From assembly GCA_016720065.1 (NCBI GenBank), contig JADJXY010000002.1, positions 1,005,001-1,069,000 on the forward strand: a DNA stretch of 64,000 nucleotides, in the 5' to 3' direction. The notes below the pieces were generated by a model, which did not search any database, was not told the origin of the DNA, and worked only from the letters and a program-made list of their open reading frames with translations. The stretch comes from Betaproteobacteria bacterium. GTDB taxonomy: Bacteria; Pseudomonadota; Gammaproteobacteria; Burkholderiales; Rhodocyclaceae. The stretch's first letter is position 1. Each line of letters starts with the position of its first letter. Shown here one piece after another: positions 26,180-35,214 of this stretch. Position numbers and translations under genes: made by a program.

Positions 26180-27415
26180 TCAGAAGAGCCGCATCCCCAC
26201 GCTGCTGGAGGATTTGACGACCCCGTTGGCATCGCCTATCGCCACCCGGGCCCCGGGCTGCAGGTCGCCGCCGGTGACTTCGGTGTTGCGGTTGTCGGTA
26301 ATGCCCAGCTGGACGGAAACCGGTTTCAACTGGCCGTTTTCAAGGACATGGACGGTAGCCGAACCGCTGTCCCGCTTCTTGCGGCCGGCCCCGCCGCCCT
26401 GGCCGCCCGAAGGCGGCCCCATCGGCGCCCCGACGCCAGGACCGGAAGGCTGCCCCTGCCGTGCAGCCGCCGACGCCTCGCGTTCCTCCGCCGGTTTGAA
26501 GCGCAAGGCAGCGTTGGGTACCAGCAGCACGTCGTCGCGCCGGCTGACCGCAATGCTGGTATAGGCCGTCATTCCCGGCAACAGCAGTTGCTCCGGGTTA
26601 TCCACGGCCACGCGGACGTTGTACGTCACGACGTTCTGCTGATTGGTGGGATTGAGGCGAATCTGCTTCACCTCGCCCTGAAAACTCTTGTTGGGGAAGG
26701 CATCGACGGTGAAACGCACCTTCTGCCCCTCCCTGATGTTGCCGATGTCGGCTTCGGCAAAACTGGTGTCGATGGCCATCTTGGAAAGATCCTGGGCAAT
26801 CTGGATCAGCGTAGGCGTCTGGAAACTGGCCGCCACCGTCTGGCCGATATCCACCAGCCGCGCCACCACGGTGCCGGCCACCGGCGAGGTGATGACCGTG
26901 TAGCCCAGGTTCACCCGGTCCCGGTCGGCTACCGCCCGGGCCTGGGCCAACTGGGCCCGGGAGGATTTGAGGGTCTGCAGGGCCTGGTCGTACTCCTGGC
27001 GGGAAACATACTCCTTTTCGAGCAGCGCCTTCATGCGCGCCTCGTTGGCCTTGGCCAGGTCGAAGGAAGCGGCGATATTGGCTACATTGGCCGCGCTCGA
27101 CCGGGCCTGGGCTTCAAGCAGCGACTGGTCGAGTTCGAGCAATGGCTGGCCCTTTTCCACCTTCTGGTTGAAATCGACATGGAGCCGACGCACCGTTCCG
27201 GAAACCTGGGTGCCCACGTTGACCAGGATGAGCGGCGTCAGGATGCCGTTGGCGGACACCGTCTGCACCACCTCGCCTTTGACCGCCTCCTGAAACTTGT
27301 AGCGCTGCTCCGGCGCCTGGGCGGCCCTGTCGCGGAAATACCAGAATCCGCCACCGGCGAGGGCGGCGACCACACCAAGGACCAGAAGGCTCCTGCCCAC
27401 GGGAAGTTTATTCAT
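26180..27415 (-). CDS. MacA-type periplasmic adaptor (membrane fusion) protein
   Basis: The 411-residue HlyD-family adaptor links the inner-membrane ABC transporter to the outer-membrane channel. It has an N-terminal membrane anchor (residues 8-27), a beta-barrel/lipoyl half (GTQVSGTVRRLHV near residue 68), a helical hairpin (about 95-165), the second lipoyl half (TVITSPVAGTVVARLVDIGQTV) and a C-terminal barrel interrupted by a Gly/Pro/Ser/Lys-rich loop (about residues 315-350). Start overlaps the TolC-like stop (ATGA). The order tolC-macA-ATPase-permease in one direction marks a complete export operon. Confidence 0.93.
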   Translation of the reverse strand: MNKLPVGRSLLVLGVVAALAGGGFWYFRDRAAQAPEQRYKFQEAVKGEVVQTVSANGILTPLILVNVGTQVSGTVRRLHVDFNQKVEKGQPLLELDQSLLEAQARSSAANVANIAASFDLAKANEARMKALLEKEYVSRQEYDQALQTLKSSRAQLAQARAVADRDRVNLGYTVITSPVAGTVVARLVDIGQTVAASFQTPTLIQIAQDLSKMAIDTSFAEADIGNIREGQKVRFTVDAFPNKSFQGEVKQIRLNPTNQQNVVTYNVRVAVDNPEQLLLPGMTAYTSIAVSRRDDVLLVPNAALRFKPAEEREASAAARQGQPSGPGVGAPMGPPSGGQGGGAGRKKRDSGSATVHVLENGQLKPVSVQLGITDNRNTEVTGGDLQPGARVAIGDANGVVKSSSSVGMRLF

Positions 27416-28815
27416 GGCTTTCCTTCGCCCGCCGCTTGCAGCAGGCGGTAATCGAGGGCGCCCATGGCCTGGGCCAGGGTCGCGCGGTTCACGTTCCAGT
27501 CCAGGGTCGCCTGGATGCGCTGCTGGCGGGCCGAGGCCAGAGCGCTCTGAGCGGTGAGCAGATCGAGAATGCTGCCCAGGCCCGCTTTGTAGCGTCCCAG
27601 CGCCACCTGGGCCGAGGCCTCGGCGCTGGCCACCAGGTCGGCGCTGGTCTTCAGGGTTTGGGTCGTGGTGGAGAGCCCCTGCCAGGCCTTCCAGACGTCG
27701 AGGGCCACCTGCTTTTCCAGCCGCTCCCGCTGGGCCTCCCGGACATCCACCTGGGCCTCCGCGGCGCGCACACGATAGGGGGTGGCGAAGCCGGAAAAAA
27801 GCGGCACATTGACCGTCACCCCGAGGCTACCGCCCTTCGTGCTGACGCCGCCGACCTCCTGCCAGGTGGGTCCAGCCCCCAGACTGACCGTGGGCAACCC
27901 GGCAGCCCGGACCGCGTCCACGCCGGCCCGGGCGGCAGCCACCTGGGCTTCGGCCGCCTTGAGGTCGGGGCGGCGCTGCCGCGCTTCACCGATCAATGCC
28001 GCCATGTCCCGCTCGAAGGCCGTATCCGGCACCAGGGCGGGGATGTCGGCCAGGGCGTAGGGCTGCTGGGCGTCGAAACCCATGACGCTGGCCAGGGTAC
28101 CGTAGGCCGTTCGCAAGTCGCCCTCGGCCCGGATGCGGTTGAGGGTGGCCTGGGACCAGGCAGTCTGGGACTGCAGGCGGTCGGCCGGGGTAGCGACGCC
28201 GACCTTGTAGCGAGTGTCGGCGGCGTCGAAGGCTTCGCGGGCCACCCGCTCCGCCTCCTTGAGCGCCTCCACGGAAGCCCGCCCGGCCTGGACGCCGTAG
28301 TAGGACTGCAAGGCCGCCAGAAAAATGGCCTGCACCGTGGCGTCCTGGCTCGCCGCGGCAGCGGCCAGGAGTTGACGGGCATTCTCCACGGTAGCGGCGC
28401 GGGTGCCAAAATCGAAAAGCAGCCAGGAAAGCGTCAGGGCCGCCGTGCGGGAGTTGCTGCCGGTGCCCTCGCTCCATACCCGGGCGACGCTGCCCTTGCC
28501 ATCGAGGCTGGGCAGCCAGGCGGAACGGGCGACCCCCAGGTTGGCCGCCTGCACCCGGGCGTTGGCCCAGGCTTCGCGGGTAAGGGAATTGTTGCAGAGG
28601 GCCAGATCGACCACATCGATCACCCCCAGCGGCTTGGCCGGCAGGGCCGTGCCGCAGGGCATGGCCGTCACGCGCCCACCCAGGGCCGGCGAGGGTTTGA
28701 GGGGCACCATCGCGTCGGTTCCCAGGGGATCGCCGAAATCCCGGTCGGCCGCAAGCAGTTCACCGCACAGGGCGGGAACAACGACCAGAACAAGGGAAAG
28801 GGGAATGAAACGCAT
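27412..28815 (-). CDS. TolC-family outer membrane efflux protein
   Basis: The 467-residue protein is an outer membrane channel of the TolC family, with two repeats of the OEP domain made of long amphipathic helices. The chosen ATG gives a signal peptide (FIPLSLVLVVVPALCGELLA, cleavage after residue ~24); an upstream GTG adding 13 residues is possible but destroys the signal layout. DAVRAAGLPTVSLGAGPTW near the middle and the YKAGLGSILDLLTAQSAL segment near residue 400 are family hallmarks. It is first in the export operon. Confidence 0.92.
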   Translation of the reverse strand: MRFIPLSLVLVVVPALCGELLAADRDFGDPLGTDAMVPLKPSPALGGRVTAMPCGTALPAKPLGVIDVVDLALCNNSLTREAWANARVQAANLGVARSAWLPSLDGKGSVARVWSEGTGSNSRTAALTLSWLLFDFGTRAATVENARQLLAAAAASQDATVQAIFLAALQSYYGVQAGRASVEALKEAERVAREAFDAADTRYKVGVATPADRLQSQTAWSQATLNRIRAEGDLRTAYGTLASVMGFDAQQPYALADIPALVPDTAFERDMAALIGEARQRRPDLKAAEAQVAAARAGVDAVRAAGLPTVSLGAGPTWQEVGGVSTKGGSLGVTVNVPLFSGFATPYRVRAAEAQVDVREAQRERLEKQVALDVWKAWQGLSTTTQTLKTSADLVASAEASAQVALGRYKAGLGSILDLLTAQSALASARQQRIQATLDWNVNRATLAQAMGALDYRLLQAAGEGKP

Positions 28816-29021
28816 GGCGAGCCGAAAGCGTGAAGTTCGCCAGTTTAGCGACACCTGACCGGCCGGTCATTGCGGAATGTGTGACGGGTTGTGGCGGCGC
28901 CAGGGCAGCCATGCAGGAGTTCATGGCATGCCGTTGCACGCTTGCACCACGTTTACGGGCACGATCTTTTCCCCAGAAGCAGTTGAGCTTGCTGAACCCT
29001 GGGGTTCCGCCTTGAGGGCGT

Positions 29022-29055
29022 GTGACTTTCTTTTGCTTCGCCAAAAGAAAGTCAC
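29022..29055. repeat. Hairpin a of the mosaic repeat
   Basis: A perfect 14-bp stem, GTGACTTTCTTTTG against CAAAAGAAAGTCAC, closes a six-base loop CTTCGC. It is the first of four related hairpins in this region. Confidence 0.85.
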
Positions 29056-29419
29056 CAAAGAAAAGGCGACCCCAGGGTCGACGCCGGGCTGCGCCCGGTC
29101 CCTTGCGCCACTCGGGCTTCCGGGCGCCCTGCGTTGCTCAGCGTCTTCCATGGGGGGAGAGGCGTCCGGGCTCAAGGGCCGGGAAGCGTCCTTTGGCCGA
29201 CTCCGCGTCGACGATGCGCTTGAAGCGGTACGGCCCTCCAGCCCGACCGCTTCTGGGGCCCTTGAGAGGAGCCGAGCAACGCAGGGGGCTTGGGGGAAGT
29301 CGGCTCGCGTTGTCTGAGCCCCCGAGAGGGGGCGAGTTTAGCGAGCCGCCCAAGCCCCCGAGTAGCGCAGGGTACCCCGCGCAGCGGGGCTCCGACCCAG
29401 GGGTGGCTTCTTCTTTGCC

Positions 29420-29450
29420 TACTTTCTTCTTGCCACTCAAGAAGAAAGTA
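29420..29450. repeat. Hairpin b of the mosaic repeat
   Basis: A perfect 13-bp stem, TACTTTCTTCTTG against CAAGAAGAAAGTA, closes the loop CCACT. Compared with hairpin d (29932-29961) it differs by a paired change, C-G here against T-A there. Confidence 0.85.
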
Positions 29451-29576
29451 CGGCCGCGCATCAGGCGCGGAAACCATGGGTTCAGAAAAGCGGTCAGGCC
29501 GGGGAGCCACCGAATAGCCCGGCTTCTCCGGAAGCAGTGAGGTTTGCTGAACCCTGGGGTTCCGCCCTGAGGGCGT

Positions 29577-29610
29577 GTGACTTTCTCTTGCTTCGCCAAG
29601 AGAAAGTCAC
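29577..29610. repeat. Hairpin c of the mosaic repeat
   Basis: A perfect 14-bp stem, GTGACTTTCTCTTG against CAAGAGAAAGTCAC, with the same CTTCGC loop as hairpin a. The single difference from hairpin a (T to C) is matched by A to G in the opposite arm, so pairing is kept. Confidence 0.85.
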
Positions 29611-29931
29611 CAAAGAGAAGGCGACCCCAAGGTCGACGCCGGGCGTTGCCCGGTCCCTTGCGCTACTCGGGCATCCGGGCGGGTCGCTAAACTCGCCCCC
29701 TGCGGGGGCTCAGACAACGCGACCCGAAGGCCCCCGGAAGCCCTGCGTTGCTCAGCGTCTTCCATGGGGGGAGAGGCGTCCGGTACCGGACGGGTGTGCG
29801 CCTTCTCTGGCCGCATAGGTCCGGAGCGTGGGCGAGACGCGGTCGAACCATTCAGCCCGGCCGCTTCTGGGCCCCTTGAGAGGAGCCGAGCAACGCGGGG
29901 CTCCGACCCAGGGGGTGGCTTTTTCTTTGGC

Positions 29932-29961
29932 TACTTTCTTTTTGCCACCAAAAAGAAAGTA
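29932..29961. repeat. Hairpin d of the mosaic repeat
   Basis: A perfect 13-bp stem, TACTTTCTTTTTG against CAAAAAGAAAGTA, closes the loop CCAC. The change relative to hairpin b is again compensated in the other arm. Confidence 0.85.
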
Positions 29962-30181
29962 CGCCCGCGCATCAGGCGCGGAAACCATGGGTTCAGAAAA
30001 GCGGTCAGGCCGGGGAGCCGAGGCAAAACTGGCGGACTCAGAAGACCGGCTCGGCTGTGGAGCCACCGAATGAATTTCCCGGCTTCCCCGGGGACAGCAT
30101 CCGCCCGAAAACACCGAGGGATCCGTCCTCCCCCCGGAAGAGCACAATTCCCCTTGCTGCAATGCGATAAAATCCGCCCCC

Positions 30182-31225
30182 ATGCTCTATTCCGCCATTC
30201 GCAAATTCTTCTTCGCCCTCGATGCCGAAACTGCCCACGGCATCGGCATGCGCGGCGTTTCCTTCCTCGACGCCACCGGCCTTGCCGGCCTGCTGGCCAA
30301 ACCGGTGACACCCTGCCCGGTAACGGTCATGGGACTCAGCTTTCCCAACCCGGTGGGGCTGGCCGCCGGCCTGGACAAGAACGGCGACCATATCGACGGC
30401 CTGGCCCGCCTGGGTTTCGGCTTCCTCGAAATCGGCACCATCACGCCGCGCCCCCAGGCCGGCAACCCGCGGCCACGCCTGTTCCGCATCCCGGCGGCCC
30501 AGGGCATCATCAACCGCATGGGCTTCAACAATGAGGGCGTCGAGCGTTTGCTGGAAAACGTGCGGGCGGCGAAATTCCCCAATAAGGGAGGCATCCTCGG
30601 CATCAACATCGGCAAGAACGCCACGACGCCGATCGAGAACGCCGCCGACGATTACCTCCTCTGCCTGGACAAGGTCTACGACGCCGCCAGCTATGTGACG
30701 GTCAATATCTCGTCCCCCAACACCAAGAACCTGCGCGAATTGCAGAAGGACGAGGCCCTGGACGACCTCCTCGCCCGCCTCAAGGCGCGCCAGGAGCAAC
30801 TGGCCCAGAAGCACGGCAGGTACGTGCCCATGACCTTGAAGATCGCCCCCGATCTCGACGACGCGCAGATCACCGCCATTGCCGACGCCCTCAAGCGCCA
30901 CCGCATGGACGGGGTCATCGCCACTAATACCACGCTTTCCCGCGAGGGGGTCGAAGGATTGCCCAACGCCGCCGAAAGCGGGGGCCTTTCCGGCGCGCCG
31001 GTGTTCCGCAAATCCACCGATGTCCTGAAGAAGCTGTCCGCCGCCTTGCAGGGCGAACTGCCCATCATCGGCGTGGGCGGCATCCTGAGCGGCGCGGACG
31101 CGGCAGAAAAAATCCGCGCCGGGGCAAGTCTGGTGCAGTTCTACAGCGGCTTCATCTACCGCGGTCCGGAACTGGTGGGCGAGGTGGCGGAAACCCTGGC
31201 GCGTGTGCTGAGGAAAAGAGCCTAA
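30182..31225 (+). CDS. pyrD: Dihydroorotate dehydrogenase (quinone), class 2
   Basis: The 347-residue membrane-associated flavoprotein oxidises dihydroorotate to orotate with quinone in pyrimidine synthesis. The N-terminal helical extension (residues 1-40, with LDAETAHGIGMRGV) marks class 2. FMN-binding and catalytic segments are visible: GLAAGLDKNG near residue 60, FIEIGTIT-like block FLEIGTITPRPQ, NVSSPNTKNLR near residue 178 with the catalytic Ser, and GVGGILSG near residue 297. No Shine-Dalgarno site is clear. It stands alone after the repeat region. Confidence 0.97.
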   Translation: MLYSAIRKFFFALDAETAHGIGMRGVSFLDATGLAGLLAKPVTPCPVTVMGLSFPNPVGLAAGLDKNGDHIDGLARLGFGFLEIGTITPRPQAGNPRPRLFRIPAAQGIINRMGFNNEGVERLLENVRAAKFPNKGGILGINIGKNATTPIENAADDYLLCLDKVYDAASYVTVNISSPNTKNLRELQKDEALDDLLARLKARQEQLAQKHGRYVPMTLKIAPDLDDAQITAIADALKRHRMDGVIATNTTLSREGVEGLPNAAESGGLSGAPVFRKSTDVLKKLSAALQGELPIIGVGGILSGADAAEKIRAGASLVQFYSGFIYRGPELVGEVAETLARVLRKRA

Positions 31226-31244
31226 GCCCTTATCCCGCGCGCGG

Positions 31245-31273
31245 TTGTTTGGCCGCTGCCAAAGCCCGATAAT
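31245..31273 (+). promoter_or_regulatory. Candidate sigma-70 promoter for the rnf cluster
   Basis: TTGTTT (31245-31250) and GATAAT (31268-31273) are separated by 17 bases and end 26 bases before rnfA. Both hexamers have four or more consensus matches. rnfA itself lacks a clear ribosome binding site. Confidence 0.5.
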
Positions 31274-31299
31274 ACGGGCCTTCCCCTCTTCCCCATTTC

Positions 31300-31884
31300 A
31301 TGAGCCATTACCTTTTCATCCTCGTCGGCGCGGTGCTGGTCAACAACGTCGTGCTGGTGAAGATTCTCGGCCTGTGCCCCTTCATGGGCGTTTCCAAGAA
31401 GCTGGAAACCGCCTATGGCATGGGGGCGGCCACCACCTTCGTGCTGACCATGGCCACGGGGGCCAGCTACATCATCGACCACTACCTGCTCATCCCCTTC
31501 GGGCTGGAGTACCTGCGCACCCTGTCCTTCATCGTCACCATCGCCGCCATCGTGCAGCTCACGGAAATGGTGATCGCCAAGACTTCCCCCACCCTGCAGC
31601 AGACCCTGGGCATCTACCTGCCCCTCATCACCACCAACTGTGCCGTGCTGGGGGTGCCGCTGCTCAACGTCGCCAACAAGTTCAACTTCGTCGAGTCGCT
31701 CCTCTTCGGCGCCGGTAGCGCCGTCGGCTTCTCCGTGGTGCTGGTGCTCTTCGCCGGTATCCGCGAGCGCATCGAGGGCGCCGACGTGCCGCGATACTTC
31801 CGCGGGGTCGCCATCGCCATGGTCACCGCCGGCCTCATGTCCCTGGCCTTCATGGGCTTCGCCGGCCTGGACAGGTACCAATGA
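31300..31884 (+). CDS. rnfA: Rnf/Rsx electron transport subunit A
   Basis: The 194-residue membrane protein has six hydrophobic helices and pairs with RnfE in the membrane core of the Rnf complex, which couples electron flow between ferredoxin and NAD(H) to ion movement. ILGLCPFMGVSKK near residue 23 and ITTNCAVLGVPLLN near residue 108 hold the conserved cysteines thought to bind an iron-sulfur centre between RnfA and RnfE. First of six genes, all overlapping or abutting; its stop overlaps rnfB (ATGA). Confidence 0.96.
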   Translation: MSHYLFILVGAVLVNNVVLVKILGLCPFMGVSKKLETAYGMGAATTFVLTMATGASYIIDHYLLIPFGLEYLRTLSFIVTIAAIVQLTEMVIAKTSPTLQQTLGIYLPLITTNCAVLGVPLLNVANKFNFVESLLFGAGSAVGFSVVLVLFAGIRERIEGADVPRYFRGVAIAMVTAGLMSLAFMGFAGLDRYQ

Positions 31885-32447
31885 CGGAACTCCTCCTCGC
31901 CATCGCCGTCATGGCCCTGGGCGCCCTCGTCCTGGGCGCCGCCCTGGGCTATGCCTCGATCCGCTTCAAGGTGGAAGGCGACCCCCTGATCGAAAAGATC
32001 GAATCCGTCCTGCCCCAGACCCAGTGCGGCCAGTGCGGCTACCCCGGTTGCCGCCCCTACGCCGAGGCCATCGGCAAGGGCGAGGCGGAAATCAACCTGT
32101 GCCCCCCGGGCGGCCTGGAGGGCGTGCAGAAGCTGGCCGACCTCCTGGGCCGTGAGGTCAAGCCCCTGGAAGTCGAGGCGCGGCCGCCCCAGGTCGCCGT
32201 CATCGACGAAAACACCTGTATCGGCTGCACCCTGTGCATCCAGGCCTGCCCAGTGGATGCCATCGTCGGCGCCGCCAAGCAGATGCACACCATCGTCGCC
32301 CCCCTGTGCACCGGCTGCGAACTGTGCCTGCCGCCCTGCCCGGTGGAGTGCATCGCCATGGTGCCCATCGGCGAGACCCTCGACAACTGGAAGTGGAAAT
32401 ACCCGGTCATCGCCATCCAGCCGGTCGCAACCCGGAAGGCAGCCTGA
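31881..32447 (+). CDS. rnfB: Rnf/Rsx electron transport subunit B (iron-sulfur)
   Basis: The 188-residue protein has an N-terminal membrane anchor (residues 4-26), a Fe-S domain with C49-x2-C52-x4-C57 and C74 (CGQCGYPGC), and two C-terminal 4Fe-4S motifs, CIGCTLCIQACP near residue 113 and CTGCELCLPPCP near residue 143. It passes electrons between the soluble donor side and the membrane subunits. Length is normal for the short proteobacterial form. The stop is shared with the rnfC start (TGATG). Confidence 0.96.
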   Translation: MTELLLAIAVMALGALVLGAALGYASIRFKVEGDPLIEKIESVLPQTQCGQCGYPGCRPYAEAIGKGEAEINLCPPGGLEGVQKLADLLGREVKPLEVEARPPQVAVIDENTCIGCTLCIQACPVDAIVGAAKQMHTIVAPLCTGCELCLPPCPVECIAMVPIGETLDNWKWKYPVIAIQPVATRKAA

Positions 32448-34195
32448 TGCTCGACCTCTTCAAGTTCAAGGGCGGGGTCAAACCGCCCAGCAACAAGACG
32501 CAGTCGGTGGGCAAGCCCATTGCCCTGGCGCCACTGCCGTCGCGGTTGATCGTTCCCCTGCACCAGAGCATCGGCGGCACGCCGCGGCCCCTGGTTCAGG
32601 TCGGTGACCGAGTCCTCAAGGGCCAGATGATCGGCGAGGCCGACGGCTGGATCTCGGCCGCCGTCCATGCCCCCACTTCCGGCACCGTGGTCGCGGTGGA
32701 AATGCACCCCCAGCCCCATCCCTCCGGCCTGACGGCGCTCTGCGTGGTCATCGAACCCGACGGCCAGGAAACATGGATCGAGCGCCAGCCCTTGGACTAC
32801 CGTTCCCTGGCCCCGGAAGCCGTGCGCGAAAGACTGCAGCAGGCCGGCGTCGTCGGCCTGGGGGGCGCCGTCTTCCCCACCCACGGCAAACTCAGCGCGT
32901 CCAGGACCGTGCCCATGGAGGAGCTGGTCATCAACGGCGCCGAGTGCGAGCCCTACATCACCTGTGACGACCTGCTCATGCGCGAACGGGCCGAGGAGGT
33001 GGTGCGCGGCATCGGCCTCTTCCGCGACCTCCTGCAACCGAAGAAGGTGCTCATCGGCATCGAGGACAACAAACCCGAAGCGGTGGCCGCCCTAGCCGCC
33101 GCCGTCCGGGCGGCCGGCGAGGACTTCGCCGTTGTCGCCGTGCCCACCCGCTACCCGGCGGGGGGCGCCAAGCAGTTGATCCGCGTGCTCACCGGCAAGG
33201 AAGTTCCGGCCGCCAAGCGCTCCACCGATCTGGGCGTGCAGTGCTTCAACGTGGCCACCGCCTACACGGCCTGGCGGGCCATCGCCCACGGCGAGCCGCT
33301 GCTGTCCCGCCTCGTCACGCTCACCGGCAATGTGCATGAGCCCCGCAATTACGAGGTGCTGATCGGCACCCCCATGGACGAGTTGCTCGCCCTCGCCCAG
33401 CCCAACCCCGATACCGACGGCATCATCATGGGCGGCCCCATGATGGGCTTTCTGGTCCCCGACCGCCGGGCGCCGGTGGTCAAGGCCACCAATTGCCTGA
33501 TCGCCCACTCGCCCCGCCTCTTCCCTCCTGCGCCACCGGAAATGCCCTGCATCCGCTGCGGCGAGTGCGCCCGAGCCTGCCCCCACGAATTGCAGCCCTT
33601 CGAGATGTACTGGTTCGCCCGCGCCAAGAACTTCGGCAAGACCCAGGAATACAACATCTTCGACTGCATCGAGTGCGGCTGCTGCTCCTACGTCTGCCCC
33701 TCGCGCATCCCCCTGGTGCAGTATTTCCGCTTTGCCAAGAGCGAGATCTGGGCGCGGGAGCGGGACAAGAACGCCGCCGACGGCGCCAAGGAGCGTTTCG
33801 AGTTCAAGCAGCTCCGCGACGAGCGGGAAAAGGCCGAGAAAGCCGAGAAGCTGGCCAAGGCCGCCGCCGCCCAGGCGGCCAAGAAGGCCGCCGAGGCAGC
33901 CGCAGCGGAGGCGGCTGCCGTCTCCGCGGAAGCCGCCCCCCTGGCGGCTGACACCGCTCCGGCCGGCGCTGCTCCCACGGGGACCACCGCATCCCCACCG
34001 GCAGCCCCTGCCCCGACCGACGCCGAGGCGGCCAAACGCGCCACCATCGAAGCCGCCATGGAACGGGCCCGGGCCCAGCGGGCGGCCGCCCAGCCCCGCA
34101 ACACCGAAGCCCTGAGCCCGGCCCGGCAAGCGGAGATTTCCGCCATCGAGGCCCGCCGCGAAGCTGCCGCCCCCCCTGACGAGAACGCGCCCTGA
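32447..34195 (+). CDS. rnfC: Rnf/Rsx electron transport subunit C
   Basis: The 582-residue peripheral subunit binds NADH and FMN and carries two 4Fe-4S motifs, CIRCGECARACP near residue 368 and CIECGCCSYVCPSRIP near residue 407. The NADH/FMN fold is marked by GGAVFPTHGK near residue 142 and NGAECEPYI near residue 165. From about residue 430 the chain becomes an Ala/Lys/Glu-rich coiled tail and then an Ala/Pro-rich low-complexity tail, as in many proteobacterial RnfC. Start is the ATG sharing a base with the rnfB stop; longer in-frame readings upstream lie inside rnfB. Confidence 0.95.
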   Translation: MLDLFKFKGGVKPPSNKTQSVGKPIALAPLPSRLIVPLHQSIGGTPRPLVQVGDRVLKGQMIGEADGWISAAVHAPTSGTVVAVEMHPQPHPSGLTALCVVIEPDGQETWIERQPLDYRSLAPEAVRERLQQAGVVGLGGAVFPTHGKLSASRTVPMEELVINGAECEPYITCDDLLMRERAEEVVRGIGLFRDLLQPKKVLIGIEDNKPEAVAALAAAVRAAGEDFAVVAVPTRYPAGGAKQLIRVLTGKEVPAAKRSTDLGVQCFNVATAYTAWRAIAHGEPLLSRLVTLTGNVHEPRNYEVLIGTPMDELLALAQPNPDTDGIIMGGPMMGFLVPDRRAPVVKATNCLIAHSPRLFPPAPPEMPCIRCGECARACPHELQPFEMYWFARAKNFGKTQEYNIFDCIECGCCSYVCPSRIPLVQYFRFAKSEIWARERDKNAADGAKERFEFKQLRDEREKAEKAEKLAKAAAAQAAKKAAEAAAAEAAAVSAEAAPLAADTAPAGAAPTGTTASPPAAPAPTDAEAAKRATIEAAMERARAQRAAAQPRNTEALSPARQAEISAIEARREAAAPPDENAP

Positions 34196-35214
34196 TGTTC
34201 AGCACGCCCCCCTATCTGCTCAAGGACGCCAGCGTCAGCCGGGTCATGACCCAGGTCTGCCTGGCCCTGCTTCCCGGCATCGCCGCCTATGCCTGGCTGG
34301 TGGGTCCGGCCATCCTCATTCAACTGGCCGTGGCCAGCCTCGCCGCCCTGCTGGCCGAAGCGCTCATGCTGCAAATCCGGGGGAAGCCCCTGGCGCCCTT
34401 CCTCGCCGACGGCTCGGCGGTGGTCACCGCCTGGCTCATCGCCCTCACCTTCCCGCCGCTCGCCCCCTGGTGGCTGGTGGCGACCGGCGTCTTCTTCGCC
34501 ATCGTGGTCGCCAAGCACCTCTACGGCGGCCTGGGCCAGAACCCCTTCAACCCGGCCATGGTGGCCTTCGCCGTCTGCATCGTCTCCTTCCCGGCTCTCA
34601 TGTCGCAATGGCCGAACCAGGGCCTGCACCTGACCCTGGTGCAGCAGGCGGACATCATCTTCGGCTTCGCCCCCCGGGTGGATGCCCTCACCAGCGCCAC
34701 CCCCCTGGACGCCCTCAAGACGGCCCTGAAGCTGGGCGCCGAGAGCAGCGTGGACGTGCCCTCACTCCTCGCCAACCAGGACATTTACGGCAATTTCGCC
34801 GGCCGCGGCTGGGAGTGGGTTGCCCTGGGGTATTTCGCGGGCGGCCTGTGGCTGTGGCTGTGCGGCATCATCACCTGGCAGGTGCCGGTGGCCTTCCTCG
34901 CCGCCCTCGCCGCCATTTCCGGCGCCCTCTGGCTGTACGCGCCGCAATCCTTCGCCAACCCGCTCTTCCACCTCTTTTCCGGCGGCGCCATGCTGGGGGC
35001 CTTCTTTATCGCCACCGACCCGGTTTCCGGATCCACCACACCGCGCGGCAAGCTCATCTTCGGCGCCGGTGCCGGCCTTCTGGCTTACGTCATCCGCGTC
35101 TTCGGCGGCTACCCGGATGGCGTGGCCTTCGCGGTACTCATCATGAACATCTGCGTGCCGGTCATCGACCTGTTCACCCAGCCGCGCATCTTCGGCATGA
35201 AAGGCAAGTCGTGA
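34195..35214 (+). CDS. rnfD: Rnf/Rsx electron transport subunit D
   Basis: The 339-residue integral membrane protein with about nine helices is homologous to NqrB. The SATP motif at residues 167-170 (DALTSATPLDALKT) corresponds to the site where RnfD carries a threonine-linked FMN in characterised homologues. GQNPFNPAM near residue 114 and DPVSGSTTPRGK near residue 278 are also conserved. Start overlaps the rnfC stop by one base, and its stop overlaps the rnfG GTG. Confidence 0.95.
   Translation: MFSTPPYLLKDASVSRVMTQVCLALLPGIAAYAWLVGPAILIQLAVASLAALLAEALMLQIRGKPLAPFLADGSAVVTAWLIALTFPPLAPWWLVATGVFFAIVVAKHLYGGLGQNPFNPAMVAFAVCIVSFPALMSQWPNQGLHLTLVQQADIIFGFAPRVDALTSATPLDALKTALKLGAESSVDVPSLLANQDIYGNFAGRGWEWVALGYFAGGLWLWLCGIITWQVPVAFLAALAAISGALWLYAPQSFANPLFHLFSGGAMLGAFFIATDPVSGSTTPRGKLIFGAGAGLLAYVIRVFGGYPDGVAFAVLIMNICVPVIDLFTQPRIFGMKGKS

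Larger units (their letters stand above)
28816..30181. repeat. Gene-free mosaic repeat region, two ~500-bp imperfect units
   Basis: The 1.37 kb between the tolC-like gene and pyrD holds no convincing gene. Two imperfect units run in the same order at about 28976-29509 and 29531-30020. Each opens with a GCTGAACCCTGGGGTTCCGCC block, then a hairpin (GTGACTTTCT type), a GTCGACGCCGGGC block and CTGCGTTGCTCAGCGTCTTC; then a TTGAGAGGAGCCGAGCAACGC block, a TACTTTCTT-type hairpin and a block with ACCATGGGTTCAGAAAAGCG. Each unit also carries partial inverted copies of the other's parts. Reading frames exist in all directions but only because of the repeat composition. Nothing was recognised in 28816-28975 or 30021-30181. 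Confidence 0.85.

Noticed and set aside
28877..30183. Several open frames of 60-170 codons in both directions between tolC-like and pyrD genes
   Set aside because: They are produced by the repeat units, recur in both copies and have no signal, motif or ribosome binding site.
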